Assembly: GCA_900618425.1 (NCBI GenBank)
Contig: UZAN01039530.1
Coordinates: 89,363 to 153,362 of the forward strand
Direction of reading: 5' to 3'
DNA: 64,000 bases
Source: Echinostoma caproni
Lineage: Eukaryota > Platyhelminthes > Trematoda > Plagiorchiida > Echinostomatidae
Below the pieces are notes generated by a model. The model was not told the origin of the DNA, ran no database searches, and saw nothing but the letters and a program-made list of their open reading frames with translations. Position numbers and translations under genes: made by a program. Shown here piece by piece: positions 26,751 through 38,574 of this stretch. Position 1 is the first letter of the stretch, and the number at the start of each line of letters is the position of its first letter.

Positions 26751-29700
26751 TGTCAATATATGTGACTGTTCTGAGATCATTTCGTATTGAGAGAGTACTT
26801 CTGAGTTTGCATTGCTTAAACGCGTTCGACTGACCCAAAATAACTTTACACAATCCGACTCGAATTGGTGAGTAACAAAAGTGGTTCACGTTGCTGGTAT
26901 GCCAAAGTGAAGATAAACCCAAGCACATACAAGAACGATAAGTACCACGAGAATTACCTATTTGACTTTTCTGTTCTTTTTGTCTACGGTTTTGTGAAAA
27001 TTTGAGGCAGACTTGCCCTTTATGTAGCTTGTTCACTACCTTTGCACAAGTTAACGCATTCAGATAGAACGGCATATCTTACTAATAAAGTCATGCTCTC
27101 TTAGAAGCGGTATATAATACAAGGATTTCCAAAGTCGACAAACGATGTCATCGCTGTGCAGCGCCGCGCAGGTGACACGTTTCTCAAATCGTGTAATATA
27201 TGTACCAGGATGCAGATTGTGAATTAGTTTTTTTAATGAAGAGACGTTTGTACGTCAAAAATGTATGTCATGTGTCGGTCATCAGAATTGAACTCGACAG
27301 GTCAATTTGTCAAACCGTATCCTGCAGGCATTCAATAATATACAAGCTCACTTCCAACTTCTGTCCTATATCACGTTTTACACAAAACTTCTGTGGATAG
27401 CGCATTTTCTCCCCACTGCTGAATCAAACGCTTATAGGTATCATCCACTCTGTGGACACACGTGGATGTAAATTATCATGCTTAAGCAACAAAAATGCAA
27501 AATCTCATGAGGCACCTCGTTAATAAAATGGTAAATGTTCTAATCAGTATTCTAGGGCGTAAAAATGTAGGATAGCTAAAATGCGGCCGCAAACGAACAA
27601 CCTAACAGGAAATTGGAGCCACATTGTGAATAGCTCAGTTTGCATTCCGCGAGAGACTCACAGAGCGACTTTGTCATAAACTCACCCATAGGTCGGCTAT
27701 GATTCACCCAATTCCATCTAGCGATCAATAGTAAAGAGCTATGTATTTGCCTAAACTGTCCAATAGATCGATTCCAAAAACGTTTCGGTCAAAGAGACTT
27801 TTGAAAATATCGAGTTTCAGGAAAAGATAACTAGATTCTCCGCGAGTTTCTTTCAATTTCCATACTAAACATCATTCTGAACGTTTATCGACTAAGGTAA
27901 ATTACTTTTGGAAGCCATATGCAAAAAAAATCTTGTTGTATTTTCAAGTATGACCAATGTATTAAAATAAAAGTCCTTAGTATGGTATTGGAAACCCTCT
28001 TGAACTATATTTTCACCCTAAAATAATTATTATGGTTGTAGAAGTCAAGTGGTTATGACCGTGTTTGAACCTTAACATCCAGCGCAGCCCAAAATCGCCA
28101 TTTGCATGCATCCCTAAGTTGTCATCAATCGATTGCGCCTTCATACTAAAGCAGTTGACTATTTCATTGTAGGCTAAATTGAAAAAAAGAAAATAAACAC
28201 ATTTTTAATGAAAGACGTTCATTGTATGAAGATTTGTTGTCCTTATTCGTTACGTTCTTACCTCCGTGTTATCGCCATTTTCGACAAAAACAACTAATAA
28301 TTAGCATTTGATTTAAACCAGACTTCTCAATCTAGTGATTCCAGTTCAGAGTTCCACTGAATAAAACAGCATCCTTATCATCAGAGACTGGTCATGTTCA
28401 TCGGAACTGGGATAATTCGACAAAACATCCCGGTCAATGAATATTGCCAGTCAACCGGTCTCGTATCTCTGGTTCTGGAGTGTTTGCGGTTCCAGCCTAT
28501 TGGACTTTTAAGCATACACGTGGAGATGAATCTCTCTCGTAAATCCACCGAATAACCCGGCTCCATCAATTTTTCTGACATGATCTGAGCTATTCTGACA
28601 AATCAGTAGGACATTAAAGCTCCCCACCACCATTATCTTCAATGCTTTCCTCCGTGTGTTTATCAGTATCGCAAAATCACCTCCGTCAAATGGATGACAG
28701 AGAAGCAAGCAAGAACAAGTAAAATGTTATCCATCAACATAACTAAGAACTTGTCCGGTGATATCATTCCGAAGAAGACTCAGAAAAATGACAAAGGGAA
28801 TCGATTATTGTTTTCCTCTTCTTCAATCACCAAAGTGAATTTGTGATCAAATATTTAGCTCAATTTACGAAATCTTTGCAAATGTTCCCGAAATCTTAAT
28901 CAGGTTCAGTTACCAACCCGTAGTTACATTTTATACAGCATGGATGAGAAATCAATAATGATTATTCCTAAGTCTTATGTTCCTGATCAGACTCCTCAAT
29001 CCTTTCAACAGGTTTCAGATCATTCAGCTTCTACATACTAAATAACCCGCATGGTTGTAATTTTTTATAGAGACGGAGAACTGAGCAAATCGTCTGTGGT
29101 ATTCCGACTATGATTGATCTTTTCTAGTCCCCAATGTGGTTTTCCCTAATTTACATCGCCTCAACATAAAATGTTTGTTGTAATTGTTAGAGCAGTTGAT
29201 AATGAAATCAGTAATAATTCCAATAGCAAGACAGGTGCATTTCCAGCTGAGATACCACGAAATGATCTAATGAATACGTGGATGCACTAGGATTTTATCA
29301 TCTCCCTCGTTTGGCAACCGCACACACCTCAATAGCACGTCCATGAGGTCATGTCGCGTTGACTCAGCTGGCAGAATATACGACTGTTTTGCTTCCAGTA
29401 CGCCGTTGCTTTGTATCATACAAATATCATTTAGCTGAGAAATTGTTATGTACCATTGGATTTTGCAATGAAAATTGTTGCTTTCGTTTGCCTCTTTTTC
29501 CCCTAATAGACTTACAACCGGGAATGTCCTGCAACCTCGATAAACTATAAATCGTTTTTAACCTCGATGTTTATTATGAATACGTTCTTGCTCAGCGGGT
29601 GATCCATGACTCTTAACGGAATAACTGTTTCAGTGGTCGGTTTCTCGGGTTGTAATTGGATATTTTCCCCTTGCAACCGCTAAATGCTCCTATCATACAA

Positions 29701-31242
29701 AGCACTTCAAACAGACTAATTTGAGGAATCCATCCTCACTGCCTTCCCTTAGAGAAGATGTTTGCCAACCATATAGGAGAACGGAAAGCCAACATCCTGG
29801 GCTATAACCGGATTGGTAAACCAGTGTAATTTCACTTAATGGAGCCAGGTAAGAGCCTTGCTTCCAAAGCAACCAAGAAGAGACGTAAGAATCACACATA
29901 CTTTCTTAGTTGTGGTCCGATTAAGAATCGAGCTGTATTAAGATACTTCGACCTTTGACATTTCAAAATAAAAAATATTGATCCACCCACAACTCCGTTG
30001 TGAGTTTGTCGGCAGTATCGTTCACATTAATGGTCCTTTACACTCTGCGTACTTTTCCACATACTACTTTTTATAGCATAAACCAGTCTACAGAGCCGGT
30101 CAAACGATGCGTTGCAGTCCTTATCGTTCAAATCTGTCACTCCAGAATGCAGACTTCATTTGTGATGATCATGTTTCGCTAGTCCCCGCTAATCCCAAAT
30201 AAATGGGTTTCAAACTTGCTACTTTACTAACTAACCGCCTGTGACCGGCGAGAATCAACAGTCATGGAACATTTTTGTCATCACACATCCTGTTCCTCTG
30301 TTCTTTACACAAAGTGTGACTGTTTCGGTTATTACGTGAGTTGTACCTGGTTGAGGAAAGCAATTTATTCGTCTTTAATGCTCATGTACAAGAAGAGGTA
30401 ATGAGCTCTCTACTACGTACGAGTACTATGCACCTCGTAAATGTATGGAGACGATGATGGGCAAAACAAAGGATCAAATCAAATCAAAAATAACATTCAG
30501 TTTATAAATTTGTTGCTCTCATAGCATCAAAATATAAATATTTATGTGGTTGCTGGGAATCTTTCGTTTTCTTTTAAGTTTGTTGATGGTTATCTTATGA
30601 TTAGATGTTATCATACACCAGTGAAGCACAGTTGGTTCACTATATATCACAACGAGAGTAGAAATGGTCAGTGCATCTCTGGTGATGGGAGGTGTAAACA
30701 GTCCCCAACTGGTAGCACAGGATGACCAGTGTTTTGTTTTGTTAAGTAAAAGCTTTTAAGCGAATGCATGTGTCCCCTGGTTGGGCAGATACTCAGATAC
30801 ATTAATCAGTGGAAGCGTTGGCTTACTTCGTTGTTTCTACTTGCAAGACCTGTTTCTTTTCTCCATCTCTCTCCCGGTTCCACTAGTTTGGTCATAGAGG
30901 AAACTGATGGGAATCAGTGCATTTAGTTGTTATTCATACGGAGGAAGAGCGTATGCATGCAAAATAAAACATTGCTTTCAAAAAAACGAAACCGATTTCA
31001 AATCTAAACATATTTGACAAAAGTTGGTAGGAATATAATCCTAAATGGCAATGTCACTGAACAAACTTTCAAACAAAGTTCGTTTTTCCCATAGATATTT
31101 TTCATGCCCAACTGGGTTCGATATGCTGCGCTCTTAAGTTCGCAATCAAGTTACTGGTGGTTCCATTTGAAGTGTTTTGCTATGACAAGAGTCCTATGGT
31201 ACTATATATATCATGGTATGAAGTGGATTCCCTTTTAAGCGT
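26751..31242. other. Intronic or intergenic, nothing recognised
   Basis: Short open frames only. The frame at 27200-27400 is cysteine-rich but matches no known pattern and has no good splice sites. Confidence 0.35.
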
Positions 31243-31337
31243 ATGCTGATTCATATTTTGAATACATTTTATCGGGTGATCACAACTGCAACTGTCCTGA
31301 AATGGCTCTACTGTTCTTTTGTTCACCATTTTGTCAG

Positions 31338-31658
31338 ACCAAGAACCGATAGTTGGAGATTGAGTGCTTTGCGAAACAGGCAGATTAGGGCAAAAACACA
31401 AAAAAGATTAAAAAAAAATAGCAATCAGTGCAAGGTGTACAATTTCCAACTTGACAGGAAGCCCCGATATCTGCAAGTTAATGATGGAATATTCGTTCAA
31501 CGGTTGAACAAAGAGATGAAGCCAAGTGAATGTTATCTATTTTTCAGTAGTTCGGACGCAAACCATCGGGATGAACCGGACTGCCATTTATTGATCGCTG
31601 CGGTTAACAAATCACGGTTGATTGAAAAGCATATACTTTTGTCTGAGCTGAATTATTT
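31338..31658 (+). CDS. Candidate exon, basic linker plus CUB first half
   Basis: A 139-codon frame is open from an ATG at 31243. Inside it a good acceptor (pyrimidine tract, then TTTTGTCAG|ACC) begins at 31338. The first part is strongly basic (KTQKRLKKNSNQ). The second part has NDGIFVQ, PDCHLLIAAV and EKHILLSELNY, which line up by cysteine and strand spacing with the CUB first-half exons at 38337 and 60158. A weak donor TT|GTGAAC after 31658 leaves phase 2. Joined to the exon at 37670 it gives LNY-F-CSAYVRV, the expected strand-cysteine junction. Against it: the donor is weak, and the incoming phase (2) breaks the 1-2-1 rule unless the exon is entered differently or is the first coding exon starting at 31243. 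NKS is a possible glycosylation site. Confidence 0.4.
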
Positions 31659-33977
31659 GTGAACTTCAGTTTTGGGGCACTTTGCGTTTCTGTTTGACGT
31701 GTTACTAACCTTGCTCAACACTGGGAGTCCAATATTGGAGATAAAAGCACTCATACTTGGTTAATGAGAGAGAAAACTTTTGATTTTCTGTAGCACACAA
31801 AATTAAAGCAATCTAAGTGATTTGAGAAAATATTTTCTCGTTCCATATTTATTTATTAATACAGTTTATCTTCTGTTCTGGAGAAGAGTTCGAGAAACTG
31901 GGAAAAAACACTGAGAACCATTTAATCTAATTTAAGCTGTCTGAATGAAACCTTACCCTGTCAGATTGTAGCCAGAGAAAAGCGTTATCTTATGGTTCCG
32001 TTTTGACACCCATATACTTCTTGTCACCCGTCTGGCATCCTCCACTTTGTATCCCATTCTAATCAGTTCCCGCGAGGAGGTTTAGGTCCAGGGTGTGCCA
32101 ATGTCATTTTTTGGTGGCTTAACATTACTGGTGCTTCCTGTGAGTGTGCCGCGAATGAATAAATAATCATAAACTGGACGCAAATCAAAAGTACCCTTTT
32201 TCGTTCCGACTAATTCGAACCTGGAACATCAGACCACTTCAATTTTAAAGTTTTTCGATCCCGCCGTTTGCAAAGCTTGAATGTTCTCCGTTCACATTTT
32301 ATCTCCCTTTGCGCTTATACAGATCTCGCAGAAACAGATTCATTCGCGCTTGGTCTAAATGTAATTTCTTAGCTGAATGGAGAATGGCCCCCATTTCGAG
32401 AAGAACTATTGTAATCGTCTGTATTTGACAAGTCACACGTGCCTTGGTGCAGTAGAAACATCCCTTGTTGGAACATCAACCTGCATTCAGTAAAAAATGT
32501 TTCAGAAATGTACGTAGATTGTTTAGCATTGAAAACACTACGGCCTGAATTCTGAACTTTGTGGTACATTGGTGAAACACCGATAACGTGCTTGGCAAAA
32601 CCACTTTCTCTCTATTCCTTTTGGCTCTACATGAAGTAAAACGTTGTATTTGATCATTATCGTTTTCGGATGCCATCAACGTTTCTGCGAGTAACTCAAA
32701 AAGCTGTGCATACAAACTAACAGGATGCACCGTTAATAAACATAGACTGCTCTTATGTCTCCATCAACTTGCTTCTTCGTTCCGACTCTTTATATGGAAT
32801 GCCATCCAAATTGCATTGACTCCAGCAACAACAAAACGTGAAATCACGGTTTACTGCCACCCGGATTTGAAATGTACTCTTTAAATGACATTCAAACTTT
32901 CTCTAGACTAAGGTTATTAAGCAGTGCATTCTCACGCTTTCCAATAATTTTGAAGGCATTATCTCTTGCGGAATGAACGATATCCCAAGGAGTGAAACCC
33001 ACACCCAAGATCATCAAGAGCGCTTGGTGCCTCTTAAACAATCAAATGGGCTAATCCAATCTTTTTACTCTAAATCGATTGGGCTATGCGCACAAGGTAA
33101 TGACCGTCGACCGTGTAGCTCAGGGATATGGGTTTGAAATCTGGACCCGAATGTTCGCGGTCCGAGTTCTGACAGGGACACAAAACGTACGCTCTGCTGA
33201 CAAGTCCCAAGCAAGACGAAACAGCTGTCCAGCGCCTTTTGTCGGTCATCACAAACATTTCCATCATATTTGAATATTGGGTTCTCTTGCCGAATCTTAT
33301 CTACTAACCAAGAACTAATTCCCATTGAACGATGTTTAGTTCAACAGATATTTTGGAGATTTTGTATTATTTTTCCACATTTTTAAATGTTTTGGAATAA
33401 CTTGACTAGTCGTGTTCAAACTAATGAGTTGGAATTTTGTCGTGAATTTACTTTACAGTGCGTGTTGTTCTGTTGCGTGTTTAGCTGAAAATAACGAACT
33501 TTATCAGAGAGACCTATTCTGAACCACTAATTAAATATTGTAAACTGATAGTGAGATGTAAGGAATTATGAAACTTAATTGGATTTGCTATGAAATCGTG
33601 GCACTCATGGAGCCATGTGAAAGCTGCAATTATACCCGTAATTTTAATTTAATCTTCCGAAAATAGAGGGGTATTGATTCACAATAATTTACAGTACGTG
33701 TTCAGTGAATCGGAACTCTGTGACAACTTTGAGTGCAGTACGTCAGGGAAAAAACTGACAGGCCACAGTCAATTGATTGGAAATAGGATTAACATCTTTG
33801 TGTGAATAGGAGGATGTAAACGCAAAGGATTACGGTGGAATCCCAATAATAAACCTATGCTCCCAAGGGTATTGAAATTGAGTCCGGTAGTATTAATATG
33901 TACTATAAATCATAACGCATTCCACTGTTAGTGTGGACACTGACCGTTTTATTCGGTAGTCACCAACCCAAATAATT
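31659..33977. other. Probable intron, nothing recognised
   Basis: No supported feature. Overlapping open frames on both strands at 33065-33325 show no domain. Confidence 0.35.
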
Positions 33978-34159
33978 TTTCAATGGTTCACGTAATGATA
34001 CTGACCGATCGTGATGCCCTAAAATATTCTTTATGATCAAATGGCGTTTCATTAAATTTATCACCTGTATAAATGCTTAAGGTATGGACAATAATTTATA
34101 CCTTGTCTACTTCGTTCACGTAGTTTCTAGTCTGTATGATTGTCAACTGCCTGACCTTG
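33978..34159 (+). repeat. Dispersed repeat R1, copy 1, left part
   Basis: Matches 44296-44490 over its length (shared strings CTGACCGAT, GTGATGC, TTTATCAC, ATAATTTAT, ACGTAGTTTC). It is cut by the gap and the Tc1-like element, and resumes at about 35963. Confidence 0.8.
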
Positions 34160-34771
34160 NNNNNNNNNNNNNNNNNNNNNNNNNNNNNNNNNNNNNNNNN
34201 NNNNNNNNNNNNNNNNNNNNNNNNNNNNNNNNNNNNNNNNNNNNNNNNNNNNNNNNNNNNNNNNNNNNNNNNNNNNNNNNNNNNNNNNNNNNNNNNNNNN
34301 NNNNNNNNNNNNNNNNNNNNNNNNNNNNNNNNNNNNNNNNNNNNNNNNNNNNNNNNNNNNNNNNNNNNNNNNNNNNNNNNNNNNNNNNNNNNNNNNNNNN
34401 NNNNNNNNNNNNNNNNNNNNNNNNNNNNNNNNNNNNNNNNNNNNNNNNNNNNNNNNNNNNNNNNNNNNNNNNNNNNNNNNNNNNNNNNNNNNNNNNNNNN
34501 NNNNNNNNNNNNNNNNNNNNNNNNNNNNNNNNNNNNNNNNNNNNNNNNNNNNNNNNNNNNNNNNNNNNNNNNNNNNNNNNNNNNNNNNNNNNNNNNNNNN
34601 NNNNNNNNNNNNNNNNNNNNNNNNNNNNNNNNNNNNNNNNNNNNNNNNNNNNNNNNNNNNNNNNNNNNNNNNNNNNNNNNNNNNNNNNNNNNNNNNNNNN
34701 NNNNNNNNNNNNNNNNNNNNNNNNNNNNNNNNNNNNNNNNNNNNNNNNNNNNNNNNNNNNNNNNNNNNNNN
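34160..34771. other. Assembly gap (612 N)
   Basis: Unresolved bases. By comparison with repeat copy 2, the left end of the Tc1-like element should lie inside or at the edge of this gap. Inverted repeats there may have caused the assembly failure. Confidence 0.95.
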
Positions 34772-34914
34772 AACTCGTTGAATTTCAGAAATACCAATTG
34801 AATCAAATTCAACCTTGAAATCAAGGTCACTTTTGTGGAGAGCTTTGAATGCTCGTATTGTTATCACCATAATAAAGCAAGCAGCGTTCGAAACCGAAAA
34901 TTTCCGTTATCTCA

Positions 34915-35932
34915 GTGAATAAACAAAACAGAATTGCACGATCACACAAGCCGGGGTTTTCGATATCAAATCTTGCCCAATGCTTTAACGTTAACAAAAG
35001 CACAATTTACAGGATAATTCATGGGAAAACAACAACCAGAACAGCTTGTGTAGGCCGTAAATCGAGTGCATCCAAACAGGAGGACGACCTCATTCATATT
35101 ACTCTGAAACAAATTGCAGAAAATTGTTGTCGTTTATCCAACGATAAGATCTTCCCCGCCAGTCATACTTCCTTCTGCAAAGAAGAATGAAAAAATCAAA
35201 ACGCATCAGGTTTCAGCTGAAGTCAAACCTTTATTGAACGCGCAGGAAAAGCAGGTGCGTATTGATTTTGTCCGAGAATTTAAATCTCAACGTGCGGCAT
35301 TTTGATGATCGGTTTATTTTGCCGACGAGTGCATGGTGTGCGATGAGCCCTGGAAGGCTCACAAAATAGTAATTTGTTGTGAGAATTTCCCAAAAGAACC
35401 TAGTACATCAAATGAAAACGTTTCTCACCCGTCGAGATTACTCATCTTGGCATGGATAAAACGTGGTCAGCCTTGTCGGTGGACATCAGTCAAAGGCACC
35501 ATGAACAGTAGGAAATTCGCATCCGTAATTACGAAAATGTTTCCAGAATTTCATGAAAACAAATCTTCTGGAAAAGTTATCCTTTTCCAGGATAACGCTC
35601 CGTGTCATGTTATACTGGAGTTTAGCAAATTTATTTAGTTAAGGACTCCGGTTCACTTATTATTTGCTTTCAGATTCAGAAAAGTTACGTGACTCTAAAG
35701 TCCAGCTCATACAACTTTCCCTAATTTCCTCGATCTCAACATGGTTTAAAATCTGTTTTCTGTTTTGAAGAGAGAGGTCAATGAGCTATCTCTAAATTAT
35801 ACTTTGGGGGCATAAATGCGATACGTAATACAGCACAAAATGGAAAATGACTTCATAAAAATGCTGGTGGGTTCGATGCCGAAGAGACTTGAAAAACACC
35901 TGAAGAACAAAAGCAGACCAATCGACTATTAG
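34915..35932 (+). pseudogene. Tc1-like transposase, broken
   Basis: Tc1/mariner transposases cut and paste their own DNA at TA sites with a DDE-type nuclease. The N-terminal helix-turn-helix is clear (FSISNLAQCFNVNKSTIYRI). After a frameshift near 35150 the catalytic domain follows: VYFADE with the first Asp at 35324, WIKRGQ, VKGTMNSRKF, and FQDNAPCH with the second Asp at 35591. A further shifted segment from 35711 reads LDLNMV-stop-NLFSVLKREV, the usual PDLNPIEN region, in which the third catalytic acid position is now TAA. The C-terminus SMPKRLEKHLKNKSRPIDY ends at a stop at 35930-35932. At least one frameshift and several stops make it inactive. The length of about 1.0 kb matches a normal 340-residue transposase. 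Confidence 0.9.
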
Positions 35933-35962
35933 TGTGCGAAAACTTTACATGAATGAATGTTA

Positions 35963-36235
35963 ATTTGTGGAAAATAAAAACTCCTTCATTCTCTTTAGTT
36001 AGTTCTTAACTCATCATGGTCTAGGTCAACGACTACTGACAAAGTGGGAGTATCCGCTACATTATGAACCATTCCATCTGCTGAGTACAAACGAATCAGG
36101 AAAATCACGTCTATAAAGACTCACCAAGGCTTGTTCATTACTATTTGGAAAACTAATTTACTTCAGTATAAATGCTGTTGCCTATGCGAACCGACAAGCG
36201 TCCCACGCGGACCCGTTTCCTCAGTTTTGATTAAA
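35963..36235 (+). repeat. Dispersed repeat R1, copy 1, right part
   Basis: Nearly identical to 44495-44758 in places (for example TAGTTCTTAACTCATCATGG, then GTCAACGACTACTGA). It contains TATAAA at 36167-36172, conserved in copy 2, so it may carry a promoter, for example as a solo LTR. The LTR idea is inference. Confidence 0.8.
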
Positions 36236-37669
36236 CTTTACTCACGAGAATCAATAAGGCCTTGCTCCGCTCCAACTAGACACAGCATATCAGTAATAGT
36301 GTCCACTTATACTAATGCTTTTATCATTCAAATGTCTTAACTTTCTGAATTTCAGTCAGGGCCATTTGATCATCGGTTATAAGATAACAAAACTTCATTA
36401 GAAGAAAATATGAGAGCTGAGTGATAAAAAATGACTCTTAAGAATGACCAAAATGTTATACTTTCATTTTGTTAACACCCCTTTTGTCTGCTTGTATTTG
36501 CAACGTCTTCAGCCGGTTGTTTTGTCATAAACGTTTAATGTGGCCTTTATTCAAATAATGAAACCAGAGAATTGAGAACACTGCATGGAAATAGAACGTT
36601 CTGAGTAAATGCCCATCAACGGTTGCTATCAAAGTGGAAACGTGTCGGTGAACTCTGAATGTATGGTCGTGAAACACGAGTTCAAAGATTACATGTACTG
36701 AGTCGGACATCACTCTGTTATTCGATCGCGATAAGAAACTACTATTGTACACGCCGGTCTTCATTCGGAACCAACCGGTTCAACGGATTTGATTTTCGTT
36801 AAGCGGGCAGATGGTAAGATTGAATGAGTTTGATCACTTCTACCACTAGAAGCAGAACATTCAAAATGCGACTACTCATAAAACAACCAACAATTACGGT
36901 TAGTGCATCATTCTTTCTTTCGAAGATCATTCAAAAAACTGTATTTCTGTGGAAATGTAAAATCGTTCCACCATGAAAACTATTTAACATCTAACGCAAA
37001 TGCTAGCTCAAACACAATGATATGGCTATAAGCATGGTACATTGGCGATTCATTTGTGTGTACGCGGATCGCTATATGTTGATGGCTTTGATTCAGGTGG
37101 GGCCTATTTGCACCAAACATTGTTCGATCCGAATAAAAGCTTTTGGTTACGTTCTATTTCTTGTGTTTATATTGGAGAATTCCTTTCTTTCTGGTTAAAT
37201 TGACAAACCAAAGCCTAATGTGCGATCTCAGCGTGGTTTGCAGTTTCTGCTTTGCCGTGCAAATCACCCCTACATGCGATGTGATATTGAGGCTTTTCTA
37301 GCAACAACATGCGTGGCCTACAGAAAGTTCCGGTGCATTTTTCATCAACTGATTGCTTAGACTCATACTATAATCGTCTTCCCAATCTATTGCATTGCAT
37401 TCATTCAGGTAATTATTCGCCGAAAGTATTCTCGGAATAAAATGTAATAAGTTTTCTTTATGTTGTCGAAACAAAACATCTGGAATTGGTTCACACTTTA
37501 CGATTTGTCACATTTTTTACGCAATCCCTAAAGCTCTACAGTGAATCTAATGAAATATAACGAAAAGTGGGATCAGGAAATTCCGTACCGGTTCCTTTTT
37601 ATTTCCAGCGTTTTCTGTCCAATTTTGAAGAATCTCACCATAACACTGTTCTTCTCTTTTGCCTCTCAG
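36236..37669. other. Probable intron, nothing recognised
   Basis: Ends in the pyrimidine tract CTTCTCTTTTGCCTCTCAG that serves the exon at 37670. Confidence 0.4.
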
Positions 37670-37884
37670 CTGTTCCGCATACGTTCGCGTGTACAATCGA
37701 ATTCGAACATTTACGTTGAACGAGGATGACCCGTACGAAGTGGAACTTTGTGGTTCGTATGCGGAAATCCCACAGGACCAATACTATTCCTCCTTTGAAC
37801 GACTCATTTTGGCTGTGAAATTGCATTCAGACTCTGAGATTGGGGATTACGGTTTTCTTGGTCATTATTGGTTCGAACCGAGAG
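37670..37884 (+). CDS. CUB domain exon, second half (module 1)
   Basis: The acceptor TTGCCTCTCAG|C is followed by one base and TGT, the cysteine that opens the second half of a CUB domain. The exon shows CSAYVRVYN, VELCG (the conserved CG), the strand FERLILAVKLHSDSE and the closing YGFLGHYWFEPR. The donor is GAGAG|GTCTGT after 37884, phase 1. This is the only donor in the right phase before the frame stops at 37914-37916. Its partner first half is probably at 31338 (uncertain). Joined to 38337 it reads FEPR-D-QYTITG without a break. The CUB assignment rests on cysteine and strand pattern. Confidence 0.8.
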
Positions 37885-38336
37885 GTCTGTTCATTCGTCC
37901 TTTTGCCCGTGGGTGACACCATGTTATTGATGTGTTGAAAATCCGCTACATTTTAAATTACTTGTCGTATTTCCCTCCCAATGAAGTGATTTCCACGTTT
38001 TGCAATCCTAGGTAACTGATCACATTTTACATAGTTGTTTCCGTTAGCAGTTTTCTGTAAATTATATCGCGACCAATGTATGTGGTTTATAGTGCACATT
38101 TTGCCACAGCCTAGATAGCATTTTGCTAATCTGTCTATGAAATAGGTGATTCAAATGCACGGACTGTTTAACCCGGATATTATATTACTAGAAATCAGCA
38201 CACTCTTGTATGTAACTTATTTTCTCCTTAACTACCCCGTCTGCCATCTATTTCTCTCACAAATGTAAATTACACTAACTATAACGCAGATTTTTCATTT
38301 TCGACCATAACCACCCACGTTTGTTTATTCGTCCAG
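37885..38336 (+). other. Intron, phase 1, 452 bases
   Basis: GTCTGT donor, TTATTCGTCCAG acceptor. It separates CUB modules 1 and 2. Confidence 0.75.
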
Positions 38337-38574
38337 ATCAGTACACAATTACCGGGTTGACTATTCCGGGCACACAGTGCGATTGGTTTGCCCGGTCCAA
38401 ATCGTCCACGTCCGGTAGCAGCGGAGAACCGGGTCGATCTGGGCGAATCCAAAGCCCAGACTACCCACAAAACTATCCGCCAGGATTGCACTGTCGATTC
38501 CATTTTATAGGTCAACCGCAAGAGCGTGTGATTCTCACGCTACGCGATGTGGAACTGGCCAACACGAATGAAAA
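38337..38574 (+). CDS. CUB domain exon, first half (module 2)
   Basis: Starts with two bases that complete an Asp codon with the previous exon. After the linker QYTITGLTIPGTQ the CUB begins: CDWF, then a Ser/Gly-rich insert (SSTSGSSGEPG), SGRIQSPDYPQNYPPGLHC (the strongest CUB signature in the window), and the strand RVILTLRDVEL. The donor is GAAAA|GTATGC after 38574, phase 2. Joined to 40091 it gives VELANTNE-N-CTQHLHGDY. The length, 2 + 78 codons + 2, obeys the module rule. GC content is clearly higher than in the flanking introns. Confidence 0.9.

Larger units (their letters stand above)
34160..35962 (+). mobile_element. Tc1-like DNA transposon inserted in repeat R1
   Basis: Repeat R1 is continuous at 44296-44758, but here it is split, with the gap and transposase between its halves. 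The right half resumes near 35963 next to a TA dinucleotide (35961-35962), fitting TA target-site insertion. The left terminal inverted repeat is not visible because of the gap, so the exact ends are uncertain. Confidence 0.75.

Noticed and set aside
26674..27075. 133-codon minus-strand ORF
   Set aside because: Its C-terminal part is the SINE-like element and the rest has no domain or splice support.
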